Shown: positions 36,296 to 46,037, counted from the stretch's first letter. The stretch is 64,000 bases of DNA from an uncultured Ilumatobacter sp. (GCA_938091165.1 CALKNK010000010.1:1-64000), one strand, 5' to 3'. Program-made: numbers and translations. The notes: generated by a model from the letters alone, not told the origin.

Positions 36296-36587
36296 CGGGC
36301 ACAGGGTATTCGACTGAACGACGTCAGCCGTCGCCCATCACCCTGCGCTACTCATTTTCTCGTGCCAACCAGCCCCTTCCAGCCATTCCAAATGCTGTTC
36401 TGAGCTGGTCCGATGCATCCGTGAGTGAGGGTTTCCAGGCGTCAACGAATTGCATGCGAGCCTGGCCCTGCTCCGTCGTACCGTTGAAGACATTGCTGAT
36501 CGTGAACATGCCCTGAGTCGAGCAGCCTGTCGAACAGACGTCGCTGACGGCTTTGCGGGGGCAGGTGCTTGCAGCGTTGCGATCAAG

Positions 36588-37766
36588 TTAGGGGAGCGTC
36601 GATGAGGTCGTCGTTGTTGGTGCCGGCTTCGTGACGGTTGTTGTCGGGGCCGCAGTTGTTGTCGGGGCAGCAGTTGTTGTCGGGGCAAGAGTGGTCGTGG
36701 TCGTGGTCGTGGTTGTTGAGGTGGTCGTAGTCGTAGCGTTGGGGTCTGGGTAGTCGAACGACGGCAACGACTCTCGATCAGTCACCTGCTCGGGTTCTTT
36801 CTCACCGTTCCACACAAGGATCCGCTCACCGATGTCGACAACATCCTGGAAATAGGCCGAGATGTGCAGCGGAAGACGCACGCAGCCGTGCGATGCCGGA
36901 CGATTGGGAACGTTTTCGGCGCCGTGCACCGCAATCCCGTAGTTGAAGTACACCGGATCCCACATGCCACCCAGCGGGCTCACACGCTTGCCCTTGACCT
37001 CGCGGTCATACGTGAACACACCGCCAGGTGTTTTTGACAACGCACAAATCTGCTTGGTGACAGGTTCTTCAAGCTCCCGACCCTGGCTGTCGGTATCGTA
37101 GGTGGCCGTCTCGCAATACTCCTTAGGTGTTCCATCCGGATTGGTTTCGCCAGAGGAAATGTGGGAGATGAGAGCCGGCTTGTCTTGCTGGAACGCGATG
37201 AGTACTTGCTCGGGCAGGTATACCTCTGTGTGATCAGCTTGGCCATTGGTTGGCCGTCGCGGTGTGATCGCCAACTCCGGATCACGCAACAGATCCCACG
37301 ATTCAGTGGTGATCGCTCCGGTTGCTTCGGTTCGTGGCGTTTTTAACACCAACTTTTCGAATGCCCAGACAGATTGGGTCGTAAGCGTGCCATAGATCCC
37401 ATCAACCGGTCCTGGATCAAAACCGAGGTCGACCAGCCGCTCCTGCAGCATTTTGACATCGTCGCCGACTAAGCCCTGCTTAAGCGTCCGGGTGACCGGC
37501 GGAAGCATTGGCTCGGCGTCACTGACGGTGGGCGGCACTCCGACGGTGGTCGTTGGTTCAGCGTCAACGGTCAGAGGTCCAATCGAACCTGAAGCCACCT
37601 CGGTGTCCGGTGAGTCAGCCGACGATCCGTTACGAGCACCAAAAATCCCGATGCCAAGAATCAGACCGATCAATCCGACGGCAACGAAAATCGGAGCACG
37701 GTTCTTCACCTCGAAAAACGGCACCGACTGATTGGCAGATCGGCGAGAGCGGGATGGTGAAGACAT
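36588..37766 (-). CDS. L,D-transpeptidase with peptidoglycan-binding domain
   Basis: 392-aa cell-wall enzyme that makes 3-3 cross-links or attaches proteins to peptidoglycan. Order: basic cytoplasmic tail, one transmembrane helix at about 25-44, a PG-binding domain (LKQGLVGDDVKMLQERL, DGIYGTLT) near 90-140, and a YkuD domain with PASHGCVRLP supplying the catalytic His and Cys near 287-296. The last 50 residues are almost pure Thr/Ala/Pro, probably a wall-spanning tail. This placement after the catalytic domain is unusual. ATG start. Confidence 0.92.
   Translation of the reverse strand: MSSPSRSRRSANQSVPFFEVKNRAPIFVAVGLIGLILGIGIFGARNGSSADSPDTEVASGSIGPLTVDAEPTTTVGVPPTVSDAEPMLPPVTRTLKQGLVGDDVKMLQERLVDLGFDPGPVDGIYGTLTTQSVWAFEKLVLKTPRTEATGAITTESWDLLRDPELAITPRRPTNGQADHTEVYLPEQVLIAFQQDKPALISHISSGETNPDGTPKEYCETATYDTDSQGRELEEPVTKQICALSKTPGGVFTYDREVKGKRVSPLGGMWDPVYFNYGIAVHGAENVPNRPASHGCVRLPLHISAYFQDVVDIGERILVWNGEKEPEQVTDRESLPSFDYPDPNATTTTTSTTTTTTTTTLAPTTTAAPTTTAAPTTTVTKPAPTTTTSSTLP
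36600..36745 (-). repeat. Thr/Ala codon repeat tract in L,D-transpeptidase gene
   Basis: Low-complexity coding repeats. On the plus strand a 21-base unit GTTGTTGTCGGGGCHGCAGT recurs about three times near 36640-36690, followed by GTGGTC runs. In protein terms this is repeated TTTAAP and TTTTT. Such tracts are prone to slippage and length change between strains. Confidence 0.7.
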
Positions 37767-37893
37767 AACGAAGAGGAGAGGAGCAACCTGGAAGACGATG
37801 AGATATTACTGGCGTAGGGTTCGCTAAATTCGTCGGGTTGAACAGATTATTGAGACGCTTCCGGCGAGCTCGCCTAATTGAATGACCTGGTCC

Positions 37894-39465
37894 TCAGACT
37901 GCCCGAACGTCGAACGCCTCGGGACCGTTACGGCCGTCGCGAACCTCAAACGAGACACGGTGGTTGTTATCGAGCGTGCGGTACGGCTGATCGTCGTGTT
38001 CGTTCCGATTGCCGTCGTTCTTCCGGCTCGCACCTACAAGAATGTTGGTGTAGTGGACGAAGAGGTCCTTGCCACCGTTGTCGGGAACGACAAAGCCATA
38101 TCCCCGACCGGCGTTGAAGAACTTCACGGTGCCATCACCCTTACTCATGTCCAGAGCGGATGCGGCAATCGGCGCTGCGGTGTCGAAGCAGTCATCGCCC
38201 TTGCGTTCGCGCTTTGCCTTCGGCTGCCGATGCTGTTCGCGCGTTTTGTGTTCCGGCGTCTCTTCGCGACGCATCGAGATTGGAGGATTAATCAACGCTG
38301 CAATGTCAGGGTCGGTGAGCGGCTCGTCGAGCCCGATCGCCCGCTGCAACTTGCGAGCATCTTTCCTTTGGCTGGCTTCAAGTAGCGAAACCACCGTTCC
38401 GCTGTCGCCAGCGCGAGCAGTACGACCCGAACGGTGAACATAAGTGGAGCTCTCGGCTGGCGGGTCGTAGTGAATGACGCAGTTGACCCCATTGACGTGG
38501 ATACCACGGGCAGCAACGTCGGTGGCAATCAGTGCTGCTGCCTTGCCTTGCTTGAAAGCTGCGAGTGCACGGTCACGCTGCCCCTGGCTTCGACCACCGT
38601 GAATTGGCTCAGCCTGCACACCTAGCTTGCCCAGCTGCTTGGCCAAACGGTCAGCGCCGTGACGGGTACGGGTGAACACAATGGTTGAGCCCATCTTGGT
38701 GATGATCTGAGCCGAAATTTCTTGGCGCTTCTCACGGGCAGTCACCCAGAATTTATGATCTGCGAGACTCATGTCTGGACCTTCGGGGCCAACCTCGTGT
38801 CGTACCGGGTTGTGTTGAAAGTCTGCAACGAGCTTGGCGACCGGGCCGTCGAGGGTTGCAGAGAACAGCAGGACCTGACGCCGAGGGGCGGTTTCGCCGA
38901 CGATGCGACGAACCGAAGGTAAGAAGCCCATGTCGGCCATCTGGTCGGCTTCGTCGATGACAACGGTGGTGATGTCACTCAGGTCAATGGCGCCCATCTG
39001 CATCAGATCTTCGAGACGTCCAGGGCAGGCAACTATCAACTCGGCACCCTTGTCGAGGGCCTTGCGTTGGTTCCCGTAGCCAACTCCTCCGTAGACAGAA
39101 GCAGCCCAATGGCCAGCGGCCTTACAGAATGGATTGAGCTCGGCCATAATCTGCTCAGCAAGCTCACGAGTCGGAGCGAGCACCAAAGCTCTCGGACGTC
39201 GAGGCTTGGCGTCTGTTAGGCCAGCTACAAGGGGAAGCCCGAAACCGAGCGTCTTACCCGATCCGGTCGGAGCGCGGCCAGCAACATCGCGTCCAGCGAG
39301 CGCGTCGGGGATCACGGCAGCTTGAATCGGGAATGCGTCGTACTTGCCCTGCGCGTGGAGGCGCTTTAGCGTCGTTGCTGGCAGTCCCAAGTCGGCGAAC
39401 GGGACGGCCGACCCGTCGCTCTTGGAAAAGTCAGTTGCGCGCAGCGCGCCGTCGGTCATAGTCAT
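37894..39465 (-). CDS. DEAD-box RNA helicase with C-terminal cold-shock domain
   Basis: 523-aa RhlE-like ATP-dependent RNA helicase. Motifs: Q-motif region, APTGSGKT (I), PTRELAEQ (Ia), DEAD (II), SAT (III), and HRSGRTARAG (VI). After a basic linker (about 400-440), the last 80 residues form a cold-shock domain: GTVKFFNAGRGYGFV and DLFVHYTNI are RNP1- and RNP2-like. This joins an RNA chaperone to the helicase. ATG start with GAGG seven bases upstream. The leader contains a CTGTT-TTG-AACAG stem and a CTCGAATTCGAG palindrome, possibly temperature-sensitive structure. Confidence 0.93.
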   Translation of the reverse strand: MTMTDGALRATDFSKSDGSAVPFADLGLPATTLKRLHAQGKYDAFPIQAAVIPDALAGRDVAGRAPTGSGKTLGFGLPLVAGLTDAKPRRPRALVLAPTRELAEQIMAELNPFCKAAGHWAASVYGGVGYGNQRKALDKGAELIVACPGRLEDLMQMGAIDLSDITTVVIDEADQMADMGFLPSVRRIVGETAPRRQVLLFSATLDGPVAKLVADFQHNPVRHEVGPEGPDMSLADHKFWVTAREKRQEISAQIITKMGSTIVFTRTRHGADRLAKQLGKLGVQAEPIHGGRSQGQRDRALAAFKQGKAAALIATDVAARGIHVNGVNCVIHYDPPAESSTYVHRSGRTARAGDSGTVVSLLEASQRKDARKLQRAIGLDEPLTDPDIAALINPPISMRREETPEHKTREQHRQPKAKRERKGDDCFDTAAPIAASALDMSKGDGTVKFFNAGRGYGFVVPDNGGKDLFVHYTNILVGASRKNDGNRNEHDDQPYRTLDNNHRVSFEVRDGRNGPEAFDVRAV

Positions 39466-40501
39466 ATTTTTGCCTCGAATTCGAGTTGTCGATTCTGTTC
39501 AAAACAGCGCTGAGCCGGAACAGAAGACACAATCCGAAAGCGCTCACCAGCCGGTATTTCGGTTGGAGCGCCCGCAAGGTTATCGGGATTCACCTCACTC
39601 TCCCTGTGCGATCCGACACGTCCCCACAACGATCGCCGTCCATGCTTATGAAATTGACTACCCGCATCTGGAGATAAGTCACGATCGGATACCTGGGACT
39701 AGACGGGGCCACCGCGGTTAGTTCTCTCCTCGAGCTAGGTCGCGTTGCATCGCAGCCCGGGTTCTGGCATCTGACCCTCGGCATTCAGCATGTGACCGGA
39801 CCCGTTCCTCTACGTTCAGATCGTGCCAGCGATTGGTCGAATCATGACCGATTGGCCGCTTGACAAACCGATCGGCCTCCTCCTGCTCCTCCCCTCTGGA
39901 ACCCGGTGACCACTGTGGAATAGATCAGCACGCTGGCAGCCATGAGCGACTTACCGTTCATCGTGCGGAACGCCATTGGGTCCAGCGCCGGGCAGTTCGA
40001 TGCGCTCGGTGCCAACCTGCCGAGCCGCTGTCGAGCAGTGGATCGAATCGAGAGTCGTACGTGCTGCGATCCATCAAGCAGCGCTCGAGGAAGACGCCTG
40101 GTACACGTCTGCCGGCCTCGACGGAGATGCACCTGTAATCGCAACTGACAGCTACCGATCAGCCTCGGAGCAGCACAGGCACACGCCACGAATGGCGCTG
40201 CGACGCGACATGCTCGTCAGCGACGATCACCATGAGACAGCCCGACTAGCGCGCTCGGTCATCGAACGAAGCCACCGTTGCATGAACACCCAGATCATTG
40301 CTGGCGGCGTTGACCACGTCGTCGAGCGAATGGTATGACTCGGATCAATCAACATCGACGACACCGGTGCCCGCACCACCACTGTCGATCAATCAACGGC
40401 ACTTCAAAGTATCGGACTACGGGCCTACGTCCGAGCCACGATTGCTCGACGACGGGTCAACGGGACTCGCCTGATCGGCCCTACATCGGCAACGATGGAG
40501 C
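39466..40501. other. Long spacer with probable gene relic
   Basis: About 1 kb with no intact gene. It holds the DEAD-box promoter region on the left and, at 39940-40338, frames that look like a decayed flavin-dependent oxidoreductase, listed separately. Nothing else recognised. Confidence 0.4.
39940..40338 (+). pseudogene. Possible decayed LLM flavin-dependent oxidoreductase
   Basis: The frame ending at 40338 reads ALRRDMLVSDDHHETARLA and IAGGVDHVVERMV. These resemble the C-terminal helices of luciferase-like (LLM) oxidoreductases, where R..yV..t..eA and GGpd.V.erl are usual. A neighbouring frame from ATG at 39942 (SDLPFIVRNAIGSS) would need a frameshift near 40020 to join it. No flavin-binding N-terminal half is present. 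The identification is tentative. Confidence 0.3.
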
Positions 40502-41716
40502 ATGGCGTCCCCCCTACATGGCATCCGTGTTCTCGACTTCACTCGCGTTCTCTCGGGACCGCACTGCACGCGCATGTTAAATGACATGGGCGCAGACGTC
40601 ATCAAGATCGAACCGCCCGCTGGCGACCTCACTCGCTTCTCCTCGCCGCGTCGTAACGGATTGTCGAGCTACTTTGTGCAACAGAACGCTGGCAAGCAAA
40701 ACATCAGCATCGACTTGGCCACGCCTGAGGGTGTCGCCATCGTGCTCGAACTTGTCGATCATGCAGACATCCTGGTTGAGAACTACCGCCCCGGCGTTAT
40801 GAAACGACTTGGGCTCAGCGCGGAGGTGGTCCGGGCGCGCAACCCGCAGCTGATCTACGCATCACTGTCGGGGTATGGCCAGACCGGCCCGTGGGTTGAT
40901 CGGCGTGCTTTCGCTCCAGTCGTCGAGGCCGAAGCTGGAATTGTGGCGTCGCAGGGCAACGCCCGCGGTGGCGACTACGCCAAGGATCCCCACAGCCATG
41001 CTGATGTTTACACGGGCATGGAGACGGCGGCCGCTATTTTGGCAGCGCTCTATCAACGTGAGCACACTGGTGTCGGCCAACTCCTTGACGTGTCGATGGC
41101 GGAGACGATGCTCTACGTGAATGAGCATCTTCATGACGCGTTGTGGCCCGATGACGTTGACCCCAACGCCATACGCAGCTTTCGTCCCGGCGACTACATC
41201 GTGATGGAGATTGGAAGCGGCGAGCGCTATATCGTTAGCGGTCACCCGGCCGAGCGAGGAACCTTCGACCTTTTCTTAGCTGCAATGGGCCGCGCCGACC
41301 TCGCCGATGATGACCGTTTTCGCTCGGTCGCCAGTCGCATCGAAAACTACGCCGAACTGAGCGAGATCATCCTTGAGTTCTCACGGTCAGTCCCCGACAC
41401 CGAAACATTCGAGCGGGTCTTCGCTGAGGCCGGTTTGGCAACCGGACAGGTCCGCCAACCTGGTGAGCTCGCCGACACCGACTGGGCGGTCGAACGCTGC
41501 GCAACTGTCGAAATCGATGATCGCAACGGCGGGACAGTGCGCGTGCCAAACGTGCCATGGCGCTTCTCCGATTCCTCCGACGTCGGGGTATCAGGTATCC
41601 CTAAGTACCGCGGCGAAGACAACCGGACGCTGCTCGTTGAGCTACTCGGATTCGACGCCGAACGCCTCGACAAACTCGAATCGGACGGCGTTCTGTCAAG
41701 TCGCTTGCCGTCATGA
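40502..41716 (+). CDS. CaiB/BaiF family (class III) CoA-transferase
   Basis: 404-aa enzyme that moves CoA between carboxylic acids, as in carnitine, bile-acid or oxalate pathways. Hallmarks: HGIRVLDFTRVLSGPHC at the start, DMGADVIKIEPPAGDLTR near 28-45, ISIDLATPEG and DILVENYRPGVMKRLGL near 90, and the catalytic Asp in HSHADVYTGMETAAAILAAL near 168. C-terminal phrases FAEAGLATGQVRQPGEL are typical. ATG start. Substrate not predicted; no acyl-CoA partner is adjacent. Confidence 0.92.
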   Translation: MASPLHGIRVLDFTRVLSGPHCTRMLNDMGADVIKIEPPAGDLTRFSSPRRNGLSSYFVQQNAGKQNISIDLATPEGVAIVLELVDHADILVENYRPGVMKRLGLSAEVVRARNPQLIYASLSGYGQTGPWVDRRAFAPVVEAEAGIVASQGNARGGDYAKDPHSHADVYTGMETAAAILAALYQREHTGVGQLLDVSMAETMLYVNEHLHDALWPDDVDPNAIRSFRPGDYIVMEIGSGERYIVSGHPAERGTFDLFLAAMGRADLADDDRFRSVASRIENYAELSEIILEFSRSVPDTETFERVFAEAGLATGQVRQPGELADTDWAVERCATVEIDDRNGGTVRVPNVPWRFSDSSDVGVSGIPKYRGEDNRTLLVELLGFDAERLDKLESDGVLSSRLPS

Positions 41717-42337
41717 TTTCGACATTTCTATTGCTGCCGATGAAGCTAGCAATAGCACCCCTATCGGCCGCCAGCGACGAGGGAGCGGACAGGATCAAAA
41801 GGGGCCGCTACCGCACCCTCATCATCGTGGACGGTCCGAACGTGCGGTCTTAAAACGCCTTCGGCCAGGAAGTCACGCACCACTACGTGTAATTCTCCGG
41901 CCTTTCCTGGACTGTCAATGAGTTGCTCCAGAGTCTCTTCGCCAAACTTGGGATGTTCAAGGAGCACAGTCGCCCCGACCTTGAGCTGGATTCCGCCTCT
42001 AATGATCTGCGAAGCGCTTCACGCAGCGACTGCGTGGCTACAGCGCAAAGGGGGGTGAGCGGCCAGCGCGACGATTCGGAGCACCGCCGGGACACACGCC
42101 CCAGGGGCTATACCGAGACGAGGAATCGCATGGTTGTCGAGTTGGTCGTCGGCCTCCAAGCCGAGGCCACCAGTGACCACTTGGACAGTCTTCGGACGTT
42201 GTTGCTCAGCTGGCCCGGGAGCCATGCCCTGGATCAAACCAACGTTGAGTGGTCCTACGCGTTTTGGGTGCCACCATCGACGGGTTGATTCGACAGGCCA
42301 GCGTCATCAGCACTTTTGCAATGGCAAACTGTTGCTG
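41717..42337. other. Spacer with decayed reverse-strand coding signal
   Basis: About 620 bases before kynureninase. On the reverse strand the frame 41761-41967 (HPKFGEETLEQLIDSPGKAG, DFLAEGVLRPHVRTV) has protein-like composition. It is open for about 22 more codons upstream, to a TGA, without an ATG or SD-led start in that stretch. Neighbouring frames to about 42237 could be further pieces shifted in phase. I recognise no family; it is probably a relic. Confidence 0.3.
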
Positions 42338-43516
42338 ATGCCGATCGATCGCCATGCCGCTGAGCGTCTCGACGCCCACGACCCTCTCGCACAATGGCGC
42401 GACGAGTTCGTGATTCCCGACCCCACTCTTATCTATCTCGATGGGAACTCGCTCGGCATGACACCTAAACGGACCGTTGCGGCCCTCCAGACCACGGTCG
42501 AACAACAGTGGGCAGGCGATCTGATCACGTCATGGTGGGAACACGACTGGCTGGACCTGCCGCTCACGGTTGGAGATCAATTGGCTCCACTCCTTGGCAT
42601 GAACTCCGGTGAGGTCGCTGTTCACGACTCGACCACCGTCGGAATATTTCAACTTGTCAACGTGGCGCTCGATCTCACCCCTGGGCGAAGCACCCCACCG
42701 GTCATTGCCTTCGAACCAAGCGAGTTCCCGACCGACCGCTATGCCGCCGAAGGCGTTGCTCGTCTGCGCGGAGGTTCTGTCCAAATCGGACTCGACGACC
42801 TGACGGGCGTGGACGTCGTCATTCGATCCATGGTCGACTACCGGACCGCCGAAATCGTTGACGTTGCAGCTGAGACCAAGCGCGCAAAGTCCACGGGCGC
42901 CGTGACGGTGTGGGACTTGTCGCACGCCGTTGGGATACTCGACCTCGACCTGCCCGCACTCGGCGTCGAACTCGCCGTTGGCTGCACCTATAAGTTCCTC
43001 AACGGAGGTCCAGGCGCACCGGCTTTCACGGCAGTCGCAGCCCACCTGCACGATTGTGTGACTCAGCCGATCTGGGGTTGGTTCGGCCAGACCGATCAGT
43101 TCGCTATGGACAACCCGTTTGAACCACGCCACGGCATTGGGCGCATGCTGCACGGCACCCCTGGCGTCCTGGGTCTCGTCAGCGCACGCGAAGGCATCTC
43201 AATCAGTGCCGCCGCCGGAATCATCTCGATTTCCGCCAAAGGCCGCCAGCTCACCCGATTCGGCATTGAGTTAACCGACGAACTCGGCCTCGTAACCAAC
43301 ACCCCCCGCGATGACAGCCGCCGAGGCGGTCACGTGTCGGTCCTGCATCCCGACGCAACCCGTCTCCAATCAGAGCTCGCCGCACGCAAGGTAATTGTCG
43401 ACAAGCGCGAGCCCGACGTATTACGACTCGGCATGTCGCCATTGACCACACGGTTCACCGACGTCTTCGACGCACTCACCCTCCTCGCCGAACTCGCCAC
43501 CAACAACGCCAACTGA
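42338..43516 (+). CDS. kynU: Kynureninase
   Basis: 393-aa PLP enzyme that cleaves kynurenine to anthranilate and alanine (or 3-hydroxykynurenine). Recognisable features: LIYLDGNSLGMTPK near 30-43, the PLP-binding Asp in WDLSHAVGILDLDL, the Schiff-base Lys in GCTYKFLNGGPGAPAF, and WGWFGQTDQFAMDNPF. The C-terminus has LRLGMSPLTTRFTDVFDAL. ATG at 42338; the long open frame upstream to 42134 is not family-like. No tryptophan dioxygenase or formamidase is next to it. Confidence 0.93.
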   Translation: MPIDRHAAERLDAHDPLAQWRDEFVIPDPTLIYLDGNSLGMTPKRTVAALQTTVEQQWAGDLITSWWEHDWLDLPLTVGDQLAPLLGMNSGEVAVHDSTTVGIFQLVNVALDLTPGRSTPPVIAFEPSEFPTDRYAAEGVARLRGGSVQIGLDDLTGVDVVIRSMVDYRTAEIVDVAAETKRAKSTGAVTVWDLSHAVGILDLDLPALGVELAVGCTYKFLNGGPGAPAFTAVAAHLHDCVTQPIWGWFGQTDQFAMDNPFEPRHGIGRMLHGTPGVLGLVSAREGISISAAAGIISISAKGRQLTRFGIELTDELGLVTNTPRDDSRRGGHVSVLHPDATRLQSELAARKVIVDKREPDVLRLGMSPLTTRFTDVFDALTLLAELATNNAN

Positions 43517-43614
43517 AGCCGCAATCGTTCAACCCATAACGATGAGATTTGCGGCACACCAAATCCCGACGGAAACGCGGTTGGTCGACACTGCAGTGAC
43601 GGCAGAATGGAGTC

Positions 43615-43962
43615 ATGAGTGTCGTCAAGATCAATGCAATCACGATTCCCGAAGGCATGGGCCCACAGCTTGAAGGCCGCTTCGCCGGCCGAGCCAAAAT
43701 GGTCGAGGCATTTGACGGCTTCGAGGATTTCCAGCTGCTGCGCCCGACCGAAGGCGAAGAGCGATACTTCGTCTACACCCGCTGGGCCTCTGAAGAGCAC
43801 TTCCAAGCATGGATGGATAGCCAGGACTTCAGCAAGGGCCATGGGACCGGCCAGGCCGACAGCAACACAGGACCCAACGGCGAGCAGGCACGCAAACCCG
43901 TCGCTCAAGGAGCGGACCTCATGTCGTTCGACGTCGTCGAGCACGTCATCAAAGGAAGCTGA
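43615..43962 (+). CDS. ABM-family heme-degrading monooxygenase-like protein
   Basis: 115-aa protein with the IsdG/MhuD-type fold. The catalytic triad positions are kept: N7 (KINAITI), W66 (FQAWMDS) and H76 (SKGHGTG), close to N7, W66/67 and H75/77 of MhuD and IsdG. It may therefore open heme to release iron. The C-terminal 30 residues continue the fold with QGADLMSFDVVEHV. ATG start. It precedes the aspartate kinase by 34 bases but shares no obvious pathway with it. Confidence 0.82.
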   Translation: MSVVKINAITIPEGMGPQLEGRFAGRAKMVEAFDGFEDFQLLRPTEGEERYFVYTRWASEEHFQAWMDSQDFSKGHGTGQADSNTGPNGEQARKPVAQGADLMSFDVVEHVIKGS

Positions 43963-43996
43963 GTCGGGGCTCACCGGACAGTAACCTGTCTTTCTC

Positions 43997-45247
43997 GTGG
44001 CACTGATCGTTCAGAAATACGGCGGCACATCTGTCGCAGATCCCGATCGCATTCGCGCGGTCGCCGACAACGTCGCCATCACCAAAAAGCGTGGAAACGA
44101 TGTCGTGGTTGTCGTATCGGCCATGGGCAAGGCCACCGACAACTTGATCGCACTCGCTAACTCCGTTTCCACGACGCAGCCCGGGCGCGAAATGGACATG
44201 CTGCTCACCACTGGTGAACGACAGACCGCAGCGTTGCTCACCATGGCCATTGCTGATCGCGGTGTTGACGCCGTCAGCTACACAGGCAGCCAGGTCGGCA
44301 TCATCACCGACACCGCACATCGCAAAGCAAAGATTGTCGAGGTGAAGGGCGACCGCGTCCGCGCCGCCATCGCCGACGGCAAGGTTGCAGTCATCGCCGG
44401 ATTCCAGGGTGTAAGCACCGACCAAGAGATCACAACAATGGGCCGCGGCGCCTCTGACCTGACCGCATCGGCACTCGCCCAAGCAATGAACGCCGACGCG
44501 TGTGAGATTTACACAGACGTCACCGGGGTGTTCAGCGCAGATCCTCGAATCGTGCCACAGGCTCGCAAGCTCACCAAGGTGAACTTCGATGAAATGCTCG
44601 AGATGGCCGGCGCCGGTTCAAAGGTCCTTGCGATGCGTTCCGTCGAGTTCGCCCGAAATCACGACGTCCCCCTTCACGTCCGTTCCGCTTTCACTTGGGA
44701 GCAAGGAACGATCGTCAGCAACGAGGAGCCCTCAGTGGAAGATCCAATCATCTCCGGTGTCGTCACCGACATGACCGAAGCCAAGGTCACCGTGCTTGGT
44801 GTCCCCGACCAGCCCGGCGTATCGGCCGCACTTTTCGAACCGCTCGCCGACGCAAACGTCAACGTCGACATGATCGTTCAAAACACGTCGACCGACGGCA
44901 CGACCGACATTAGCTTCACGATGCCCAAGGCCGACATGGCGCAATCTGAGTCGATCGTGCAGGCAATTGCCAACGAGATCGGAGCTACCAAGGTCACTCA
45001 CGACGACGGCATTGCGAAGATCTCGCTCGTCGGCGCCGGTATGAAATCATCTCCCGGTATTGCAGCGAAGATGTTTCGTGTACTTGCTGATGAGAATGTC
45101 AACATTCAAATGATCTCGACATCAACGATTCGCGTGTCGATCATCATTCCGTCCTCCGACATGGAATGCGCAGCAATTGCCCTCCACACCGCTTTCGGTC
45201 TCGACTCCGGAGCCGATTACAGCGCACCACTTCCCGATCGCAAGTAG
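43997..45247 (+). CDS. Aspartate kinase
   Basis: 416-aa enzyme for the first step of lysine, threonine, methionine and diaminopimelate synthesis. The kinase core starts with VQKYGGTSVADPDRIRAVA and includes TTGERQTAALL, DACEIYTDVTGVFSADPRI and FDEMLEMAGAGSKVLAMRSVEFA. Two C-terminal ACT domains (VTVLGVPDQPGVSAALFEPL and ISLVGAGMKSSPGIAAKMF) bind feedback inhibitors, typically lysine plus threonine. GTG start. It is separated from asd by two reverse-strand genes. Confidence 0.95.
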   Translation: MALIVQKYGGTSVADPDRIRAVADNVAITKKRGNDVVVVVSAMGKATDNLIALANSVSTTQPGREMDMLLTTGERQTAALLTMAIADRGVDAVSYTGSQVGIITDTAHRKAKIVEVKGDRVRAAIADGKVAVIAGFQGVSTDQEITTMGRGASDLTASALAQAMNADACEIYTDVTGVFSADPRIVPQARKLTKVNFDEMLEMAGAGSKVLAMRSVEFARNHDVPLHVRSAFTWEQGTIVSNEEPSVEDPIISGVVTDMTEAKVTVLGVPDQPGVSAALFEPLADANVNVDMIVQNTSTDGTTDISFTMPKADMAQSESIVQAIANEIGATKVTHDDGIAKISLVGAGMKSSPGIAAKMFRVLADENVNIQMISTSTIRVSIIIPSSDMECAAIALHTAFGLDSGADYSAPLPDRK

Positions 45248-45275
45248 TCACATCCAGGGTCATGCCCTGTTGTGA
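45248..45275. terminator. Probable bidirectional terminator
   Basis: Stem TCACA..CAGGG / CCCTG..TGTGA with a short loop lies exactly between the convergent ends of the aspartate kinase and heliorhodopsin genes. TTAAT follows on the plus strand. It fits a shared terminator, although the T-run is short. Confidence 0.55.
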
Positions 45276-46037
45276 TTAATCGAGCGGGGCGAGGCTCCCG
45301 CCGAAGATCTGCCAAGCAAGGACCGACTTCGCAGCGAGGCTGAGCACAAGGTAGCTCTTCTCGCCGAAAACGTAGCTCGCCCACTTGCCGACCCTGCGGT
45401 ACTGCAGCCACTGATTAACTCCAAAGCTCGAGAAGAACACGAACTGCGCGATCACGATGCCGTAGACGAAGCCCGGCACCTCATCAGCAGTGAACGTGTT
45501 AAACCAAATGCCAATCCAAGGGGCGAGGCCGGCGATCGTTCCGAACCAGAACGGCATCATCGTGGTTTCCGACCGACCAGGCGGGTTGAATTTTTCCTGA
45601 AGCCAACCAAACAGGATCATCGACACATTGGCCCCAATTATCGCAAACACGGCGGTGATCTCGGTAATACCCGAGTAAGACGCGATGAGGATGACCATCA
45701 GCGTGGCGCTGATCGAGTATTCGATCCAGCGGAATCGGTTGATTCCGCGGAGCAGGTCAGTTTCATACGACTTACGAGCAATGGTCGCCGTGAGCAGGTG
45801 ATCGATGGCCGCCAAGCCCAGGAATACCGCTACAGCAAGTCCGATCGGCAGGTCAAAAAGGCCTTCGCCCTGCGGCACGCGGGTACCGGGCGGGCCCTCG
45901 GGCGCCGCTGTCGTGAACGTGATGGCAAAGTTGCTCGCCAACACAATGATGAGGATGGCCTGCGCTAGGTGCAGAGCAGTGAGGCCTAGGTTCCACTTGC
46001 GCAGATTGGAGAACTGTTTGCCGGAAATTTCGATCAC
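45276..46037 (-). CDS. Heliorhodopsin
   Basis: 253-aa seven-helix retinal protein of the heliorhodopsin family, which sits in the membrane with an inverted (N-terminus inside) topology. The retinal Lys is K237 in SLAAKSVLAWQIF (helix 7), and the counterion Glu is E106 in WIEYSISATLM (helix 3). H23 and H80 match the two conserved His positions of heliorhodopsin 48C12, supporting GTG at 46037 over longer frames. Heliorhodopsins do not pump ions strongly; proposed roles include light sensing and interaction with cytoplasmic enzymes. It lies 83 bases downstream of a methyltransferase on the same strand and between ask and asd. Confidence 0.93.
   Translation of the reverse strand: MIEISGKQFSNLRKWNLGLTALHLAQAILIIVLASNFAITFTTAAPEGPPGTRVPQGEGLFDLPIGLAVAVFLGLAAIDHLLTATIARKSYETDLLRGINRFRWIEYSISATLMVILIASYSGITEITAVFAIIGANVSMILFGWLQEKFNPPGRSETTMMPFWFGTIAGLAPWIGIWFNTFTADEVPGFVYGIVIAQFVFFSSFGVNQWLQYRRVGKWASYVFGEKSYLVLSLAAKSVLAWQIFGGSLAPLD

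Noticed and set aside
36600..36745. Possible CRISPR-like or satellite repeat
   Set aside because: The repeats are in phase with codons for Thr/Ala/Pro at the end of the L,D-transpeptidase and have no unique spacers.
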